From Altererythrobacter sp. H2 (GTDB lineage Bacteria; Pseudomonadota; Alphaproteobacteria; Sphingomonadales; Sphingomonadaceae), in contig NZ_CP141285.1 in NCBI RefSeq assembly GCF_035319885.1, positions 1,116,001 to 1,180,000 on the forward strand: a stretch of 64,000 bases of DNA, given 5' to 3'. Numbering within the stretch: position 1 is the first letter of the stretch; each line of letters starts with the position of its first letter. Position numbers and translations under genes: made by a program. Of this stretch, positions 26,086-34,290 are shown in pieces. The notes below the pieces were generated by a model. That model ran no database searches, was not told the DNA's origin, and saw only the letters and a program-made list of their open reading frames with translations.

Positions 26086-27237
26086 TCAGAACTCCTGCAG
26101 GGGCGAGCCGCCTTCGGCCCGGAAAATTCGCGCCGCCAGCGCGCGGCGGGCCGGTCCGCCGATCGCGATGGACAGGCGCGTGATGGTGCGTTTCTCGCGC
26201 CAGATGCGCTCGATCATGGGATGGTCGGCGGCGGCACAGCTGTCGGCCCAGGCAACGCCCTCTCGCGCCAGCAGGTCGAGGTTCTCGCGCTGGAGCAGCA
26301 CTCCGGGGGAAAACCGGGCATAGTCCTCATCATAGGTCGTCTTGAACGAGAAGGCGCCGGGCGGGCTGAGGAAATTGGCCAGCATGGCAATCGGGCGGCC
26401 GTCGAGCCGCAGGGTCAGCCGCTCGAGCTTCCCGGCGCTGGCCGCGCCTGAAAGCGCCTCGGTGAACAGGGCCGCATTGGCCGGATGCTGCGCCAGCGCG
26501 CTGCCATCATTGCCTTTCCAGCCGCGTGCCTCAAGCGCCAGATAGTCTGCAATCCACGGGCCGATCTCGGCAGGACAGTCCTGCCGTTCGAAGGTGAGCG
26601 CGCCCAGTTCGGCCAGCCGGTTGTGCTGGCGGCGCAGTTCCTTGCGCTTCTTGGCCGACATCGCGGCCGCGAAGTATTCCTCCGGCGCAAGGTGTGAGCG
26701 GAGCAGGGCGCGGTCTTCCTGCTGCACCACGGCGGCCGGGCGGCCCGTGCTGTCCGTGACCTCGCGCAGGGCGGCCATGACATTGCCGTCAGCCGGGATA
26801 TGGCACAGGTGGTAGAACAGCGCGCTGGCCGCGTTGGTATCCATCCATCCGAGGACAGCGTGCCAGAAGGGCTGCTCGAAGCCCCGCCGCACCAGCGGCG
26901 TACCGCAGAAGGCATTGTCATGAAGCCAGGTGGCGACATGGGGCAGGGGATATCGGTAGTAGGCCAGGCGGCGCCGGATCGGCAGCAGGCCGACCAGTTC
27001 CCCGTGCGTCTCGACACAGAGCAGGCCAGCGCCCTGCCGCGCGCCGATATGGCGCAGGCCGGGCGCGAGGAACCAGCGTTCGAAGAAGGGGTTGGGGTCG
27101 CTCGCATCAAACGCCACCGAATCCCACGCGGGCGGCGAAGGCCAGGCCGCCGGATCGCTGGCGCGGGCCAGCCTGACCGAGGGAAGCGGTGCCTCCGCAC
27201 GGGCTGCCAGGCCAGGATCGATCCGCTGCTGTTCCAC
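26086..27237 (-). CDS. GNAT (BioF2-like) acyltransferase
   Basis: 383 residues, GTG start at 27237. Resembles the FemAB/BioF2-like acetyltransferase domain (once called cellulose biosynthesis protein CelD): SAKKRKELRRQHNRLAELG and LEARGWKGNDGSALAQ, followed by MLANFLSPPGAFSFKTTYDEDYARFSPGVLL. Members modify sugars, peptides or lipids. First gene of a minus-strand run with the cupin and tesB. There is no signal peptide. Function unknown beyond acyl transfer. Confidence 0.82.
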   Translation of the reverse strand: MEQQRIDPGLAARAEAPLPSVRLARASDPAAWPSPPAWDSVAFDASDPNPFFERWFLAPGLRHIGARQGAGLLCVETHGELVGLLPIRRRLAYYRYPLPHVATWLHDNAFCGTPLVRRGFEQPFWHAVLGWMDTNAASALFYHLCHIPADGNVMAALREVTDSTGRPAAVVQQEDRALLRSHLAPEEYFAAAMSAKKRKELRRQHNRLAELGALTFERQDCPAEIGPWIADYLALEARGWKGNDGSALAQHPANAALFTEALSGAASAGKLERLTLRLDGRPIAMLANFLSPPGAFSFKTTYDEDYARFSPGVLLQRENLDLLAREGVAWADSCAAADHPMIERIWREKRTITRLSIAIGGPARRALAARIFRAEGGSPLQEF

Positions 27238-27344
27238 CCGTTAACCTTCGTCTGCCCGCAGATACGGGGCCTGAGGCTGCGGGATAGGGGCAAGAAACTT
27301 AGGAAGGTTTAACGGCTTGCCATGGCCGCAAGGGTCGGGAGGAC

Positions 27345-27381
27345 AAGAAGAAACCCCGCCCGGAGCGAACTCCGGACGGGG
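27345..27381 (-). terminator. Rho-independent terminator of hppA
   Basis: On the minus strand a 12-bp stem (27381-27370 with 27365-27354, one G-U pair) closes a 4-base loop, followed by TTTCTTCTT. It starts 42 bases after the hppA stop. Confidence 0.88.
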
Positions 27382-27422
27382 CCTTGATCCTTCCGCAACA
27401 GCGGAGCGGTTTACACGCCGCC

Positions 27423-29525
27423 CTAGCCGGCTGCGAGCGCCGCGAGCAGCAGCAGCGCGACGATGTTGGTGATCTTGATCATCGGGTTCACGGCCGGACC
27501 CGCAGTATCCTTGTAGGGATCGCCCACGGTGTCACCGGTAACCGCAGCCTTGTGGGCTTCGGAGCCCTTGCCGCCGTGGTTGCCGTCTTCGATGTACTTC
27601 TTGGCGTTGTCCCATGCGCCGCCACCGGCGGTCATCGAGATGGCGACGAACAGGCCGCCCACGATCACGCCGAGCAGCAGTGCGCCGAGCGCCGCGAAGC
27701 CTTCGTTCTGACCGGCAATCGCGGTGATCACGAAGTAGACCACGATCGGGGCCAGCACCGGCAGCAGCGAAGGAATGATCATTTCCTTGATCGCTGCCTT
27801 GGTGACCAGGTCGACGGTGCGGGCATAGTCCGGGCGGCTGGTCCCGGCCATGATGCCGGGGTCAGCGGCGAACTGTTCGCGCACGTCCTTGACCACGTCA
27901 CCCGCCGCACGGCCGACCGCTGTCATGCCCATCGAGCCGAACAGGAAGGGCAGCAGTGCGCCGAGCAGCAGACCGACGATCACGTAGGGGTTTTCGAGGC
28001 TGAAGTTCACCTGCGCACTAGGGAAATACTCCCTGAGGTCGGCGGTGTAGGCGGCAAACAGGACCAGCGCGGCAAGACCGGCCGAACCGATGGCATAGCC
28101 CTTGGTCACGGCCTTGGTAGTGTTGCCGACTGCATCGAGCAGGTCGGTCTTCTCGCGCACGCTGTCATCGAGGCCGGCCATTTCGGCAATGCCGCCGGCG
28201 TTGTCGGTGACAGGGCCATAGGCGTCGAGCGCGACGACCATCCCGGCAAGCGCCAGCATGGCGGTGGCCGCATAGGCAATGCCCATCAGGCCAGCCAGCT
28301 GGAACGCGATCACGATACCGGTCACGATCACCAAAGTCGGCAGCGCGGTCGCCTCGAGGCTGATCGCGAGGCCCTGGATCACGTTGGTGCCGTGGCCGGT
28401 TTCCGATGCCTTGGCGATCGAACGGACCGGGCGGTAGGCAGTGCCGGTGTAGTATTCGGTGATCCAGATGATCAGGCCGGTGATGACCAGGCCCAGCAGC
28501 GAACACCAGAACAGGTCCATGCCGGTGAAGGCGGTGGTGCCGTCAGTGCCGCCGATGGTCGCGTTCATGTCGCCCAGCGCATACTGGGTGACGAGGTAGA
28601 TCAGCGGAACCGAGAGAACCGCGGTGACAAGGAAGCCCTTGTACATCGCGCCCATCACGTTCGTGCCGCCACCCAGGCGGACGAAGTAGGTGCCGATGAT
28701 GCTGGTAACGATGCAGGCACCGCCGATCAGCAGCGGCAGGGCCATCAGCGGCAGCAGCAGGTCGCCGGCCGAGGTGAGCAGCAGCGCGGTCAGCACCATG
28801 GTGGCGCCGACAGTCACGACGTAGGTTTCGAACAGGTCGGCGGCCATGCCGGCGCAGTCACCCACGTTGTCGCCCACGTTGTCGGCAATCACGGCCGGGT
28901 TGCGCGGATCGTCTTCCGGGATACCGGCCTCGACCTTGCCGACCAGGTCGGCCCCGACGTCGGCAGCCTTGGTGAAGATGCCGCCGCCGAGACGGGCGAA
29001 GATCGAAATCAGCGAGGCACCGAAGGCCAGCGCCACCAGCGCATCGATCACGACGCGGCTGTTGGGGGCCTGCCCCATCGGGCCGATCAGGACATAGAAG
29101 AACACCGCAATCGCGAGCAGGGCAAGTCCGGCCACCAGCATCCCGGTGATTGCACCGGCGCGGAAGGCGATTGTCAGGCCCGCTTGCAGGCTGGTGCTGG
29201 CAGCCTGGGCGGTGCGGACGTTGGCACGGACCGAGATGTTCATCCCGATATAGCCCGCCACGCCCGAGAGCACGGCGCCGATCACGAAGCCGACCGCAGA
29301 GGTCCAGCCGAGGAACACGCCGACCAGCACGGCGACAACCACACCGACAATGCCGATCGTGGTGTACTGGCGGTTGAGGTAGGCCTGAGCGCCTTCCTGG
29401 ATGGCGCCGGCGATTTCCTGCATTTTTGCGTTGCCCGGGCTCGCGCTGAGCACCTGGCGGCTGGTGATGAAGCCGTAGAGCACGGCGAGCATTCCCAGCC
29501 CGATTGCGATGATGACGAGATTCAC
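27423..29525 (-). CDS. hppA: Membrane-bound proton-pumping pyrophosphatase, K+-independent
   Basis: Uses pyrophosphate hydrolysis to pump protons out across the inner membrane, saving energy from biosynthetic pyrophosphate. 700 residues, about 16 membrane spans, GTG start. The PPi site is in [11 protein letters not shown] and the Asp-rich [19 protein letters not shown]; the second Asp-rich region is in [17 protein letters not shown] has Lys where the K+-dependent class has Ala, so it belongs to the K+-independent class. A strong terminator follows it, and a predicted promoter lies 68-95 bases upstream. Confidence 0.97.
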   Translation of the reverse strand: MNLVIIAIGLGMLAVLYGFITSRQVLSASPGNAKMQEIAGAIQEGAQAYLNRQYTTIGIVGVVVAVLVGVFLGWTSAVGFVIGAVLSGVAGYIGMNISVRANVRTAQAASTSLQAGLTIAFRAGAITGMLVAGLALLAIAVFFYVLIGPMGQAPNSRVVIDALVALAFGASLISIFARLGGGIFTKAADVGADLVGKVEAGIPEDDPRNPAVIADNVGDNVGDCAGMAADLFETYVVTVGATMVLTALLLTSAGDLLLPLMALPLLIGGACIVTSIIGTYFVRLGGGTNVMGAMYKGFLVTAVLSVPLIYLVTQYALGDMNATIGGTDGTTAFTGMDLFWCSLLGLVITGLIIWITEYYTGTAYRPVRSIAKASETGHGTNVIQGLAISLEATALPTLVIVTGIVIAFQLAGLMGIAYAATAMLALAGMVVALDAYGPVTDNAGGIAEMAGLDDSVREKTDLLDAVGNTTKAVTKGYAIGSAGLAALVLFAAYTADLREYFPSAQVNFSLENPYVIVGLLLGALLPFLFGSMGMTAVGRAAGDVVKDVREQFAADPGIMAGTSRPDYARTVDLVTKAAIKEMIIPSLLPVLAPIVVYFVITAIAGQNEGFAALGALLLGVIVGGLFVAISMTAGGGAWDNAKKYIEDGNHGGKGSEAHKAAVTGDTVGDPYKDTAGPAVNPMIKITNIVALLLLAALAAG

Positions 29526-29592
29526 GATCTTCCCCCTGAAGAAATGGTTATTCCGGCCCGCTGCTTGCGGGTCCGGCTATTCGGGTGCGCTG

Positions 29593-29620
29593 GCTATATA
29601 AGAGGCAACGACGGGCGCAA
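29593..29620 (-). promoter_or_regulatory. Predicted promoter of hppA
   Basis: On the minus strand TTGCGC (29620-29615), 16-base spacer, TATAGC (29598-29593). The surrounding TATATA may give an alternative -10. Confidence 0.4.
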
Positions 29621-29700
29621 GCCCCGAGTCGCGGCCATTCGCTGTTTCGCTAGCGCGGGCAGGCTTGCATTCGGCGGGAGGGGCGGCCACATCGCCTCCT

Positions 29701-30381
29701 ATGACTGAAACCGCCAAGTCCGACGCCGTCCAGCCGCCGCTCAAGGCCGGGATCATTCCGGTCACCCCCCTGCAGCAGAACTGCACCCTTCTGTGGTGCA
29801 CGAAAACGATGAAGGGCGCGCTGGTCGATCCGGGCGGCGATCTCGACAAGCTCAAGGCGGCGGTGGCCAAGGTCGGCGTCACGCTGGAGAAGCTGCTCGT
29901 CACCCACGGGCACCTCGATCATTGTGGCCAGACCGGGATGCTGGCCGACGAGCTGGGCCTGCCGATCGAAGGCCCGCACGAGGACGACCGGTTCTGGATC
30001 GAGCAACTGGACGAGGACGGCCCGCGCTGGGGCATGGTCGCGAAAAGTTTCGAGCCGACCCGCTGGCTGAAAGACGGCGACACGGTGACCGTGGGTGAAC
30101 TCGTCCTCGACGTGATCCATTGCCCCGGCCACACCCCCGGCCACGTGGTGTTCTTCCACGCTCCGAGCCGCTTCGCCACGGTCGGTGACGTGCTGTTCAA
30201 GGGCAGCATCGGCCGCACCGACTTCCCGCGCGGCAACCACCAGGACCTGATCGATTCGATCACGCAGAAGCTGTGGCCGCTGGGCGAGGACGTGACCTTC
30301 GTCCCCGGCCACGGCCCGACCAGCACCTTCGGCCTGGAACGCAAGACCAACCAGTTCGTGAGCGACATGATGTTGGGATAA
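29701..30381 (+). CDS. MBL-fold metallo-hydrolase (glyoxalase II-like)
   Basis: 226 residues from ATG 29701. The metal-binding motif THGHLDHCGQ is intact, as are later ligands in CPGHTPGHVVF, VGDVLFKGSIGR and VPGHGPTS. This resembles YcbL/GloB-related hydrolases that act on thioesters. The Ni/Zn/Fe metal and the substrate cannot be assigned. A hairpin right after the stop can end the transcript. An upstream ATG/GTG at 29665 is possible but less likely. Confidence 0.9.
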   Translation: MTETAKSDAVQPPLKAGIIPVTPLQQNCTLLWCTKTMKGALVDPGGDLDKLKAAVAKVGVTLEKLLVTHGHLDHCGQTGMLADELGLPIEGPHEDDRFWIEQLDEDGPRWGMVAKSFEPTRWLKDGDTVTVGELVLDVIHCPGHTPGHVVFFHAPSRFATVGDVLFKGSIGRTDFPRGNHQDLIDSITQKLWPLGEDVTFVPGHGPTSTFGLERKTNQFVSDMMLG

Positions 30382-30385
30382 AACG

Positions 30386-30410
30386 GGGCAAACTCGGTTT
30401 GCCCTATTCC
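30386..30410 (+). terminator. Probable terminator of the MBL hydrolase gene
   Basis: GGGCAAA (30386-30392) and TTTGCCC (30398-30404) make a perfect 7-bp stem with a 5-base loop, 4 bases after the stop; the tail TATTCC is only partly T-rich. Confidence 0.5.
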
Positions 30411-30446
30411 CGTCATTGCTTCGCGGCTGCGCCGCTCGCAATGACG
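30411..30446. repeat. REP-like palindrome between convergent genes
   Basis: CGTCATTGC (30411-30419) and GCAATGACG (30438-30446) are perfect inverted arms, and the intervening bases hold a nested stem GCGGC/GCCGC. This CGTCATTGC...GCAATGACG form is a familiar small intergenic repeat type in bacterial genomes. It lies between the ends of convergent genes, the usual place for such elements. Confidence 0.75.
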
Positions 30447-30498
30447 GTTTGGAGCGGCGAGACCAGTCGCTGCCTGTTCGCTCGCTCCCTGACCGGTC

Positions 30499-30891
30499 CT
30501 ACATCACCCCCAACGTCACCAGCACCGCTACCACCGCCAGGCCGAGCAGGGTCAGCATCGTGATCAGGGTGCCGATCATGCGGGGCTTGGTGGCCGCTTC
30601 GCCGTCCATTCCGAAGCCGTGGGCCACCCGGCCGAGCATGTAGATGCCGGCGACCCAGGCCAGCCACGGCTCACCCTTGCCGCTCAGTTCGATCGCCGCG
30701 ATCAGGGCGAGGACGAATGGCGTGTTCTCGACGAAGTTCAGCTGCGCCCGCATCCGGCGGGTCAGGGGGCCGCCCGCATCGTCACCGTGGATCAGCTTCA
30801 GCACGCCCCGCATCTGGCCCACGCGGACCGAAAGCCAGATGTTGATCAGGGCGGCCGCCGCGCAGGTGGTCAGGGTAACGGGTAACAGCAT
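30499..30891 (-). CDS. MAPEG-family membrane protein
   Basis: 130 residues, four membrane segments. N-terminal MLLPVTLTTCAAAALINIWLS, then RAQLNFVENTPFVLALIAAIEL and LGRVAHGFGM, the MAPEG (membrane-associated eicosanoid/glutathione metabolism) pattern, close to E. coli YecN. Probably glutathione-binding in the inner membrane; function unproven. The frame extends 18 codons upstream, but the ATG at 30891 starts the first membrane span. Confidence 0.87.
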   Translation of the reverse strand: MLLPVTLTTCAAAALINIWLSVRVGQMRGVLKLIHGDDAGGPLTRRMRAQLNFVENTPFVLALIAAIELSGKGEPWLAWVAGIYMLGRVAHGFGMDGEAATKPRMIGTLITMLTLLGLAVVAVLVTLGVM

Positions 30892-30939
30892 GGAATATTC
30901 CCTCCGGTTCGGCGCGGTGCTAGCTGCGCGCCGAGTGGC

Positions 30940-30967
30940 TTGCAACGCGGGAATTTTCCGCTATAGG
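30940..30967 (+). promoter_or_regulatory. Predicted promoter of the rpmF-plsX-fabH block
   Basis: TTGCAA (30940-30945), 16-base spacer, TATAGG (30962-30967), about 118 bases before rpmF. The best match in the window to the recurring TTGCNN-16-TATAGN form. Confidence 0.5.
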
Positions 30968-31084
30968 CCCCCGCTTCCCCGCCATGGCTGGGCCATCATT
31001 GTGCACGCTACTTGTGCGCGCGGTGGCCATGCCCTAGGGCGGCCCGTGAAATCGTTGTCCGAATTTTGAAAAACAGGTGCCGCA

Positions 31085-31264
31085 ATGGCTGTCCCCAAGA
31101 GAAAAGTTTCCCCCCATCGCCGCGGCAACCGCCGGTCGCACGATTCGCTCCGCGTCGAGGCATTCCATGAATGCTCCAACTGCGGCGAGCTGAAGCGTCC
31201 GCATAACCTGTGCCCGGCCTGCGGACACTACAACGGTCGCGAAGTCATCGCAGTCGGTCTCTGA
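31085..31264 (+). CDS. rpmF: Ribosomal protein bL32
   Basis: 59 residues, [20 protein letters not shown] at the N-terminus, then the four-Cys zinc ribbon ECSNC and CPACG near the C-terminus. It lies 22 bases before plsX, the arrangement found throughout proteobacteria, where rpmF-plsX-fabH is an operon linking ribosome and phospholipid synthesis. Confidence 0.97.
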   Translation: MAVPKRKVSPHRRGNRRSHDSLRVEAFHECSNCGELKRPHNLCPACGHYNGREVIAVGL

Positions 31265-31286
31265 CCGACTGTAGCCGGAGAGCGTG

Positions 31287-32336
31287 ATGAGCCTGCCGCG
31301 TATCGCCATTGACGCGATGGGCGGCGATGAAGGCGTGCGCGTGATGATCAGCGGCGCCGCCGAGGCCCGCCGCCGGCATGACAAGTTCAAGTTCCTGCTG
31401 GTGGGTGACGAGGAGCGCATCAAGCGCGGCCTCGATTCGCACCCGAACCTGCGCGCCGCCGCAGAGATTCTCCATTGTGACGATGTGGTCGGCGGTGACG
31501 AGAAGCCGACCCAGGCCCTGCGCCGGGCCAAGACCACCAGCATGGGCCTTGCCATCAATGCGGTGAAGACCGGAGACGCCGGGGCGGCGCTCAGCGCGGG
31601 CAACACCGGCGCGCTGATGGCCATGGCCAAGCTCGCCCTGCGGACCATGCCCGGAATTGACCGGCCTGCGCTGGCCGCGCTCATGCCCACGCTGGGCGAC
31701 AATGACGTGATCATGCTTGATCTCGGCGCCAACACCGAAGCCGATGCCCGCAACCTGGTGCAGTACGCGATCATGGGGGCCGCCTATTCGCGCATCCTGA
31801 CCGGGCTGGAACAGCCGCGCGTGCGCCTGCTCAACATCGGCACCGAGGAAAGCAAGGGCACCGACCGGCTGCGTGATGCTGCCGCCCAGCTTCAGGCCGC
31901 GACCGGCCTTGCCCTGTCGTTCGACGGGTTCGTCGAAAGCGACAAGATCAACCGCGGCGAGGTGGATGTGGTGGTGACCGACGGGTTCTCCGGCAACATC
32001 GCGCTCAAGGCAATCGAAGGCACTGCCCGCTTCGTCACCGACCTGCTGCGCCGCGCTTTTACCAGTTCGATCCGCTCGAAAGTCGGGTTCCTGGTGTCGC
32101 GCCCGGCGACCGAGCTGCTGCGGCACCACCTCGATCCGAACAACCATAATGGCGCGGTCTTCCTTGGCCTCAACGGGGTGATCGTGAAGAGCCATGGCAG
32201 CGCCAATGAAAAGGGCGTCGCCAATGCGGTGGCCGTGGCAGCGCGCCTGCTGGAGGAAAAGCTGACTGAGCGAATCACCGCCGACCTCGCCGAACTCCAC
32301 GCCCGCAACGGCAACGGCCACGGGGCAAAAGCATGA
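31287..32336 (+). CDS. plsX: Acyl-ACP:phosphate acyltransferase PlsX
   Basis: Makes acyl-phosphate for phospholipid synthesis. 349 residues; [11 protein letters not shown] at the N-terminus, [13 protein letters not shown], and [14 protein letters not shown] are family hallmarks. ATG 31287 follows GTG 31284. The stop overlaps the start of fabH by 4 bases. Confidence 0.97.
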   Translation: MSLPRIAIDAMGGDEGVRVMISGAAEARRRHDKFKFLLVGDEERIKRGLDSHPNLRAAAEILHCDDVVGGDEKPTQALRRAKTTSMGLAINAVKTGDAGAALSAGNTGALMAMAKLALRTMPGIDRPALAALMPTLGDNDVIMLDLGANTEADARNLVQYAIMGAAYSRILTGLEQPRVRLLNIGTEESKGTDRLRDAAAQLQAATGLALSFDGFVESDKINRGEVDVVVTDGFSGNIALKAIEGTARFVTDLLRRAFTSSIRSKVGFLVSRPATELLRHHLDPNNHNGAVFLGLNGVIVKSHGSANEKGVANAVAVAARLLEEKLTERITADLAELHARNGNGHGAKA

Positions 32337-33298
32337 TTCGCTCAGTGATCCGGGGCAGCGGCTCGGCGCTCCCCGCACAGGTTGTCACCAATGCCGACCT
32401 GCAGGAGCGGGTCGAGACCAGCGACGAATGGATCGTCGAGCGTACCGGCATCCGCCAACGCTATATCGCGGGGGAAGGGGAGACGACGTCCACCCTGGCC
32501 ACAGCTGCCGCCCGGCGGGCGCTGGAAGCTGCCGGAATGGAGGCGAGTGCGATCGACCTGATCGTGCTGGCCACGGCGACGCCTGACCAGACATTCCCGG
32601 CTACGGCGACGATCGTGCAGGACAATCTCGGTTGCAACGGCGGGATCGCGTTCGATGTCGCGGCGGTCTGTTCCGGGTTTCTCTATGCCATGGCGACGGC
32701 CGATTCGATGTTGCGCACCGGCATGGCGAAGCGCGCGCTGGTGATCGGGGCAGAGACCTTCAGCAAGATCCTCGACTGGGATGACCGCACCACCTGCGTC
32801 CTGTTCGGCGACGGGGCCGGGGCCATCGTGCTCGAAGCGCAGGACGTAGCCGAAGACGGGCCGGGCCTGATCGCGACGCGGCTGCACGCCGATGGCGCGC
32901 ACAACGAACTGCTCTATGTCGATGGCGGGCCGTCCACCACCGGCACGGTCGGCCACTTGCGGATGAAGGGGCGCGAAGTGTTCCGCCACGCGGTCGTCAA
33001 CCTGGCCGATGTCCTCAAGGAAGTGCTTGAAGGCACAGGCTATTCGGCCAGCGACATTGACTGGGTCGTGCCGCACCAGGCCAATGCCCGGATCCTCGAT
33101 GCCACCGCCCGCAAGCTCGGCCTGTCGATCGACAAGGTCATCGTCACGGTTGACCAGCACGCCAACACCTCTGCCGCCTCGGTGCCGCTGGCCTATGACA
33201 CGGCCGTGCGCGACGGTCGGATCAAGCCGGGTGACCTTGTCATGTTCGAGGCAATGGGCGGCGGCTTCACCTGGGGGGCCAGCCTCGCCCGCGTGTAG
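32333..33298 (+). CDS. fabH: 3-oxoacyl-ACP synthase III
   Basis: Condenses acetyl-CoA with malonyl-ACP to start fatty acid synthesis. 321 residues. Active Cys in AVCSGFLYA, His in VPHQANARI, Asn in [13 protein letters not shown], and the C-terminal [13 protein letters not shown]. Third gene of rpmF-plsX-fabH. Confidence 0.97.
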   Translation: MIRSVIRGSGSALPAQVVTNADLQERVETSDEWIVERTGIRQRYIAGEGETTSTLATAAARRALEAAGMEASAIDLIVLATATPDQTFPATATIVQDNLGCNGGIAFDVAAVCSGFLYAMATADSMLRTGMAKRALVIGAETFSKILDWDDRTTCVLFGDGAGAIVLEAQDVAEDGPGLIATRLHADGAHNELLYVDGGPSTTGTVGHLRMKGREVFRHAVVNLADVLKEVLEGTGYSASDIDWVVPHQANARILDATARKLGLSIDKVIVTVDQHANTSAASVPLAYDTAVRDGRIKPGDLVMFEAMGGGFTWGASLARV

Positions 33299-33397
33299 GC
33301 GTGTGCATAGCGCGACGGGCCGGTTTGCGATTTTCCTTGATTGCGGGTAGGTTATCGCCTGTTCCTGAACTTGGGTCGCGCCGAGGGAGGATAACGA

Positions 33398-33697
33398 ATG
33401 ATGCGTTCGGTGGGTACCTTGACCCGCGCAGACCTGGCGGAAGCGATCAACCGCAAGCTGGGTTTTTCGCGTGCGGAGTCACTCGATCTGGTTGAGTCGG
33501 TCATCGCGCAGATGAGCGATGCGATGGCGCGCGGCGAAAACGTCAAGATTTCCGGGTTCGGCAGCTTCGTGCTGCGGGACAAGCGGGAGCGTATCGGCCG
33601 CAATCCAAAGACCGGGGTGGAAGTGCCGATTACGCCGCGCCGGGTTCTCACCTTCCGGGCCAGCCAGTTGCTGAAGGAAGAAATCGCGAAGGAATAG
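33398..33697 (+). CDS. ihfA: Integration host factor, alpha subunit
   Basis: 99 residues; sequence-specific DNA-bending protein forming a heterodimer with Ihf[37 protein letters not shown] and the DNA-inserting Pro in [11 protein letters not shown] are typical of IhfA. Ribosome binding site GGAGG is 7 bases before the ATG; a second ATG follows at once. Four bases separate it from the MerR gene. Confidence 0.96.
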   Translation: MMRSVGTLTRADLAEAINRKLGFSRAESLDLVESVIAQMSDAMARGENVKISGFGSFVLRDKRERIGRNPKTGVEVPITPRRVLTFRASQLLKEEIAKE

Positions 33698-33701
33698 GGC
33701 A

Positions 33702-34277
33702 ATGGATGCACGATTCGACGATGGCAAGGAAGACGGCGCCCTGCGCACCATCGGCGAAGTGGCTCAGGCCCTCGGCATCAAGCAGCACGTCCTGCGTTAC
33801 TGGGAGCAGCAATTCCCGATGCTGCAACCCTTGAAGCGCAGTGGCGGGCGGCGCTATTACCGCGCGGCGGATATTGCCCTGGTGGAAACGATTGACCGGC
33901 TGGTGAACCGCGAAGGATACACTCTGAAAGGGGCGATGAAGGCCTTGTCGAGCAAGGACACTTTGGCGGACAGCGCCTCGCATCCGGGCGCGGTGGCGGA
34001 TGGAGCAGGCGCGGGCGAGGCACGGCCCTCTCAGCCGCCAGCCACTTTGCCGTTTACCAGCGAACTGCCGCAGGATGGCGGGCTGGAGGCCTTCTTCGGC
34101 AAGCAGCCGGACGCCCCGCAAAACGCTGCCACCGATAGTGCTGAAACGGAGATCGCGGAGCCGGAACCCGCCCCCGCCGACGCGAAGGCCATGCCTGTCC
34201 CGCCACCTGTTCCGCCGGAGCTGCTCGATCAGCTCAAGGCCATCCGGACCCGACTGGCCGAGGCACTGGCGGCATAG
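33702..34277 (+). CDS. MerR-family transcriptional regulator
   Basis: 191 residues. The N-terminal winged helix-turn-helix is clear: LRTIGEVAQALGIKQHVLRYWE and SGGRRYYRAADIALVE. There is no metal-binding Cys pattern; the C-terminal part is Ala/Pro-rich and probably disordered, followed by a short coiled segment. It accompanies ihfA in most alphaproteobacteria; target genes unknown. Confidence 0.9.
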   Translation: MDARFDDGKEDGALRTIGEVAQALGIKQHVLRYWEQQFPMLQPLKRSGGRRYYRAADIALVETIDRLVNREGYTLKGAMKALSSKDTLADSASHPGAVADGAGAGEARPSQPPATLPFTSELPQDGGLEAFFGKQPDAPQNAATDSAETEIAEPEPAPADAKAMPVPPPVPPELLDQLKAIRTRLAEALAA

Positions 34278-34290
34278 CCTGCCCCGGCTG

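Noticed and set aside
27384-29708. A 774-codon plus-strand frame opposite hppA
   Set aside because: Rich in His, Gln, Gly and Asp without a fold; hppA on the other strand is unmistakable. High GC makes such long antisense frames common.
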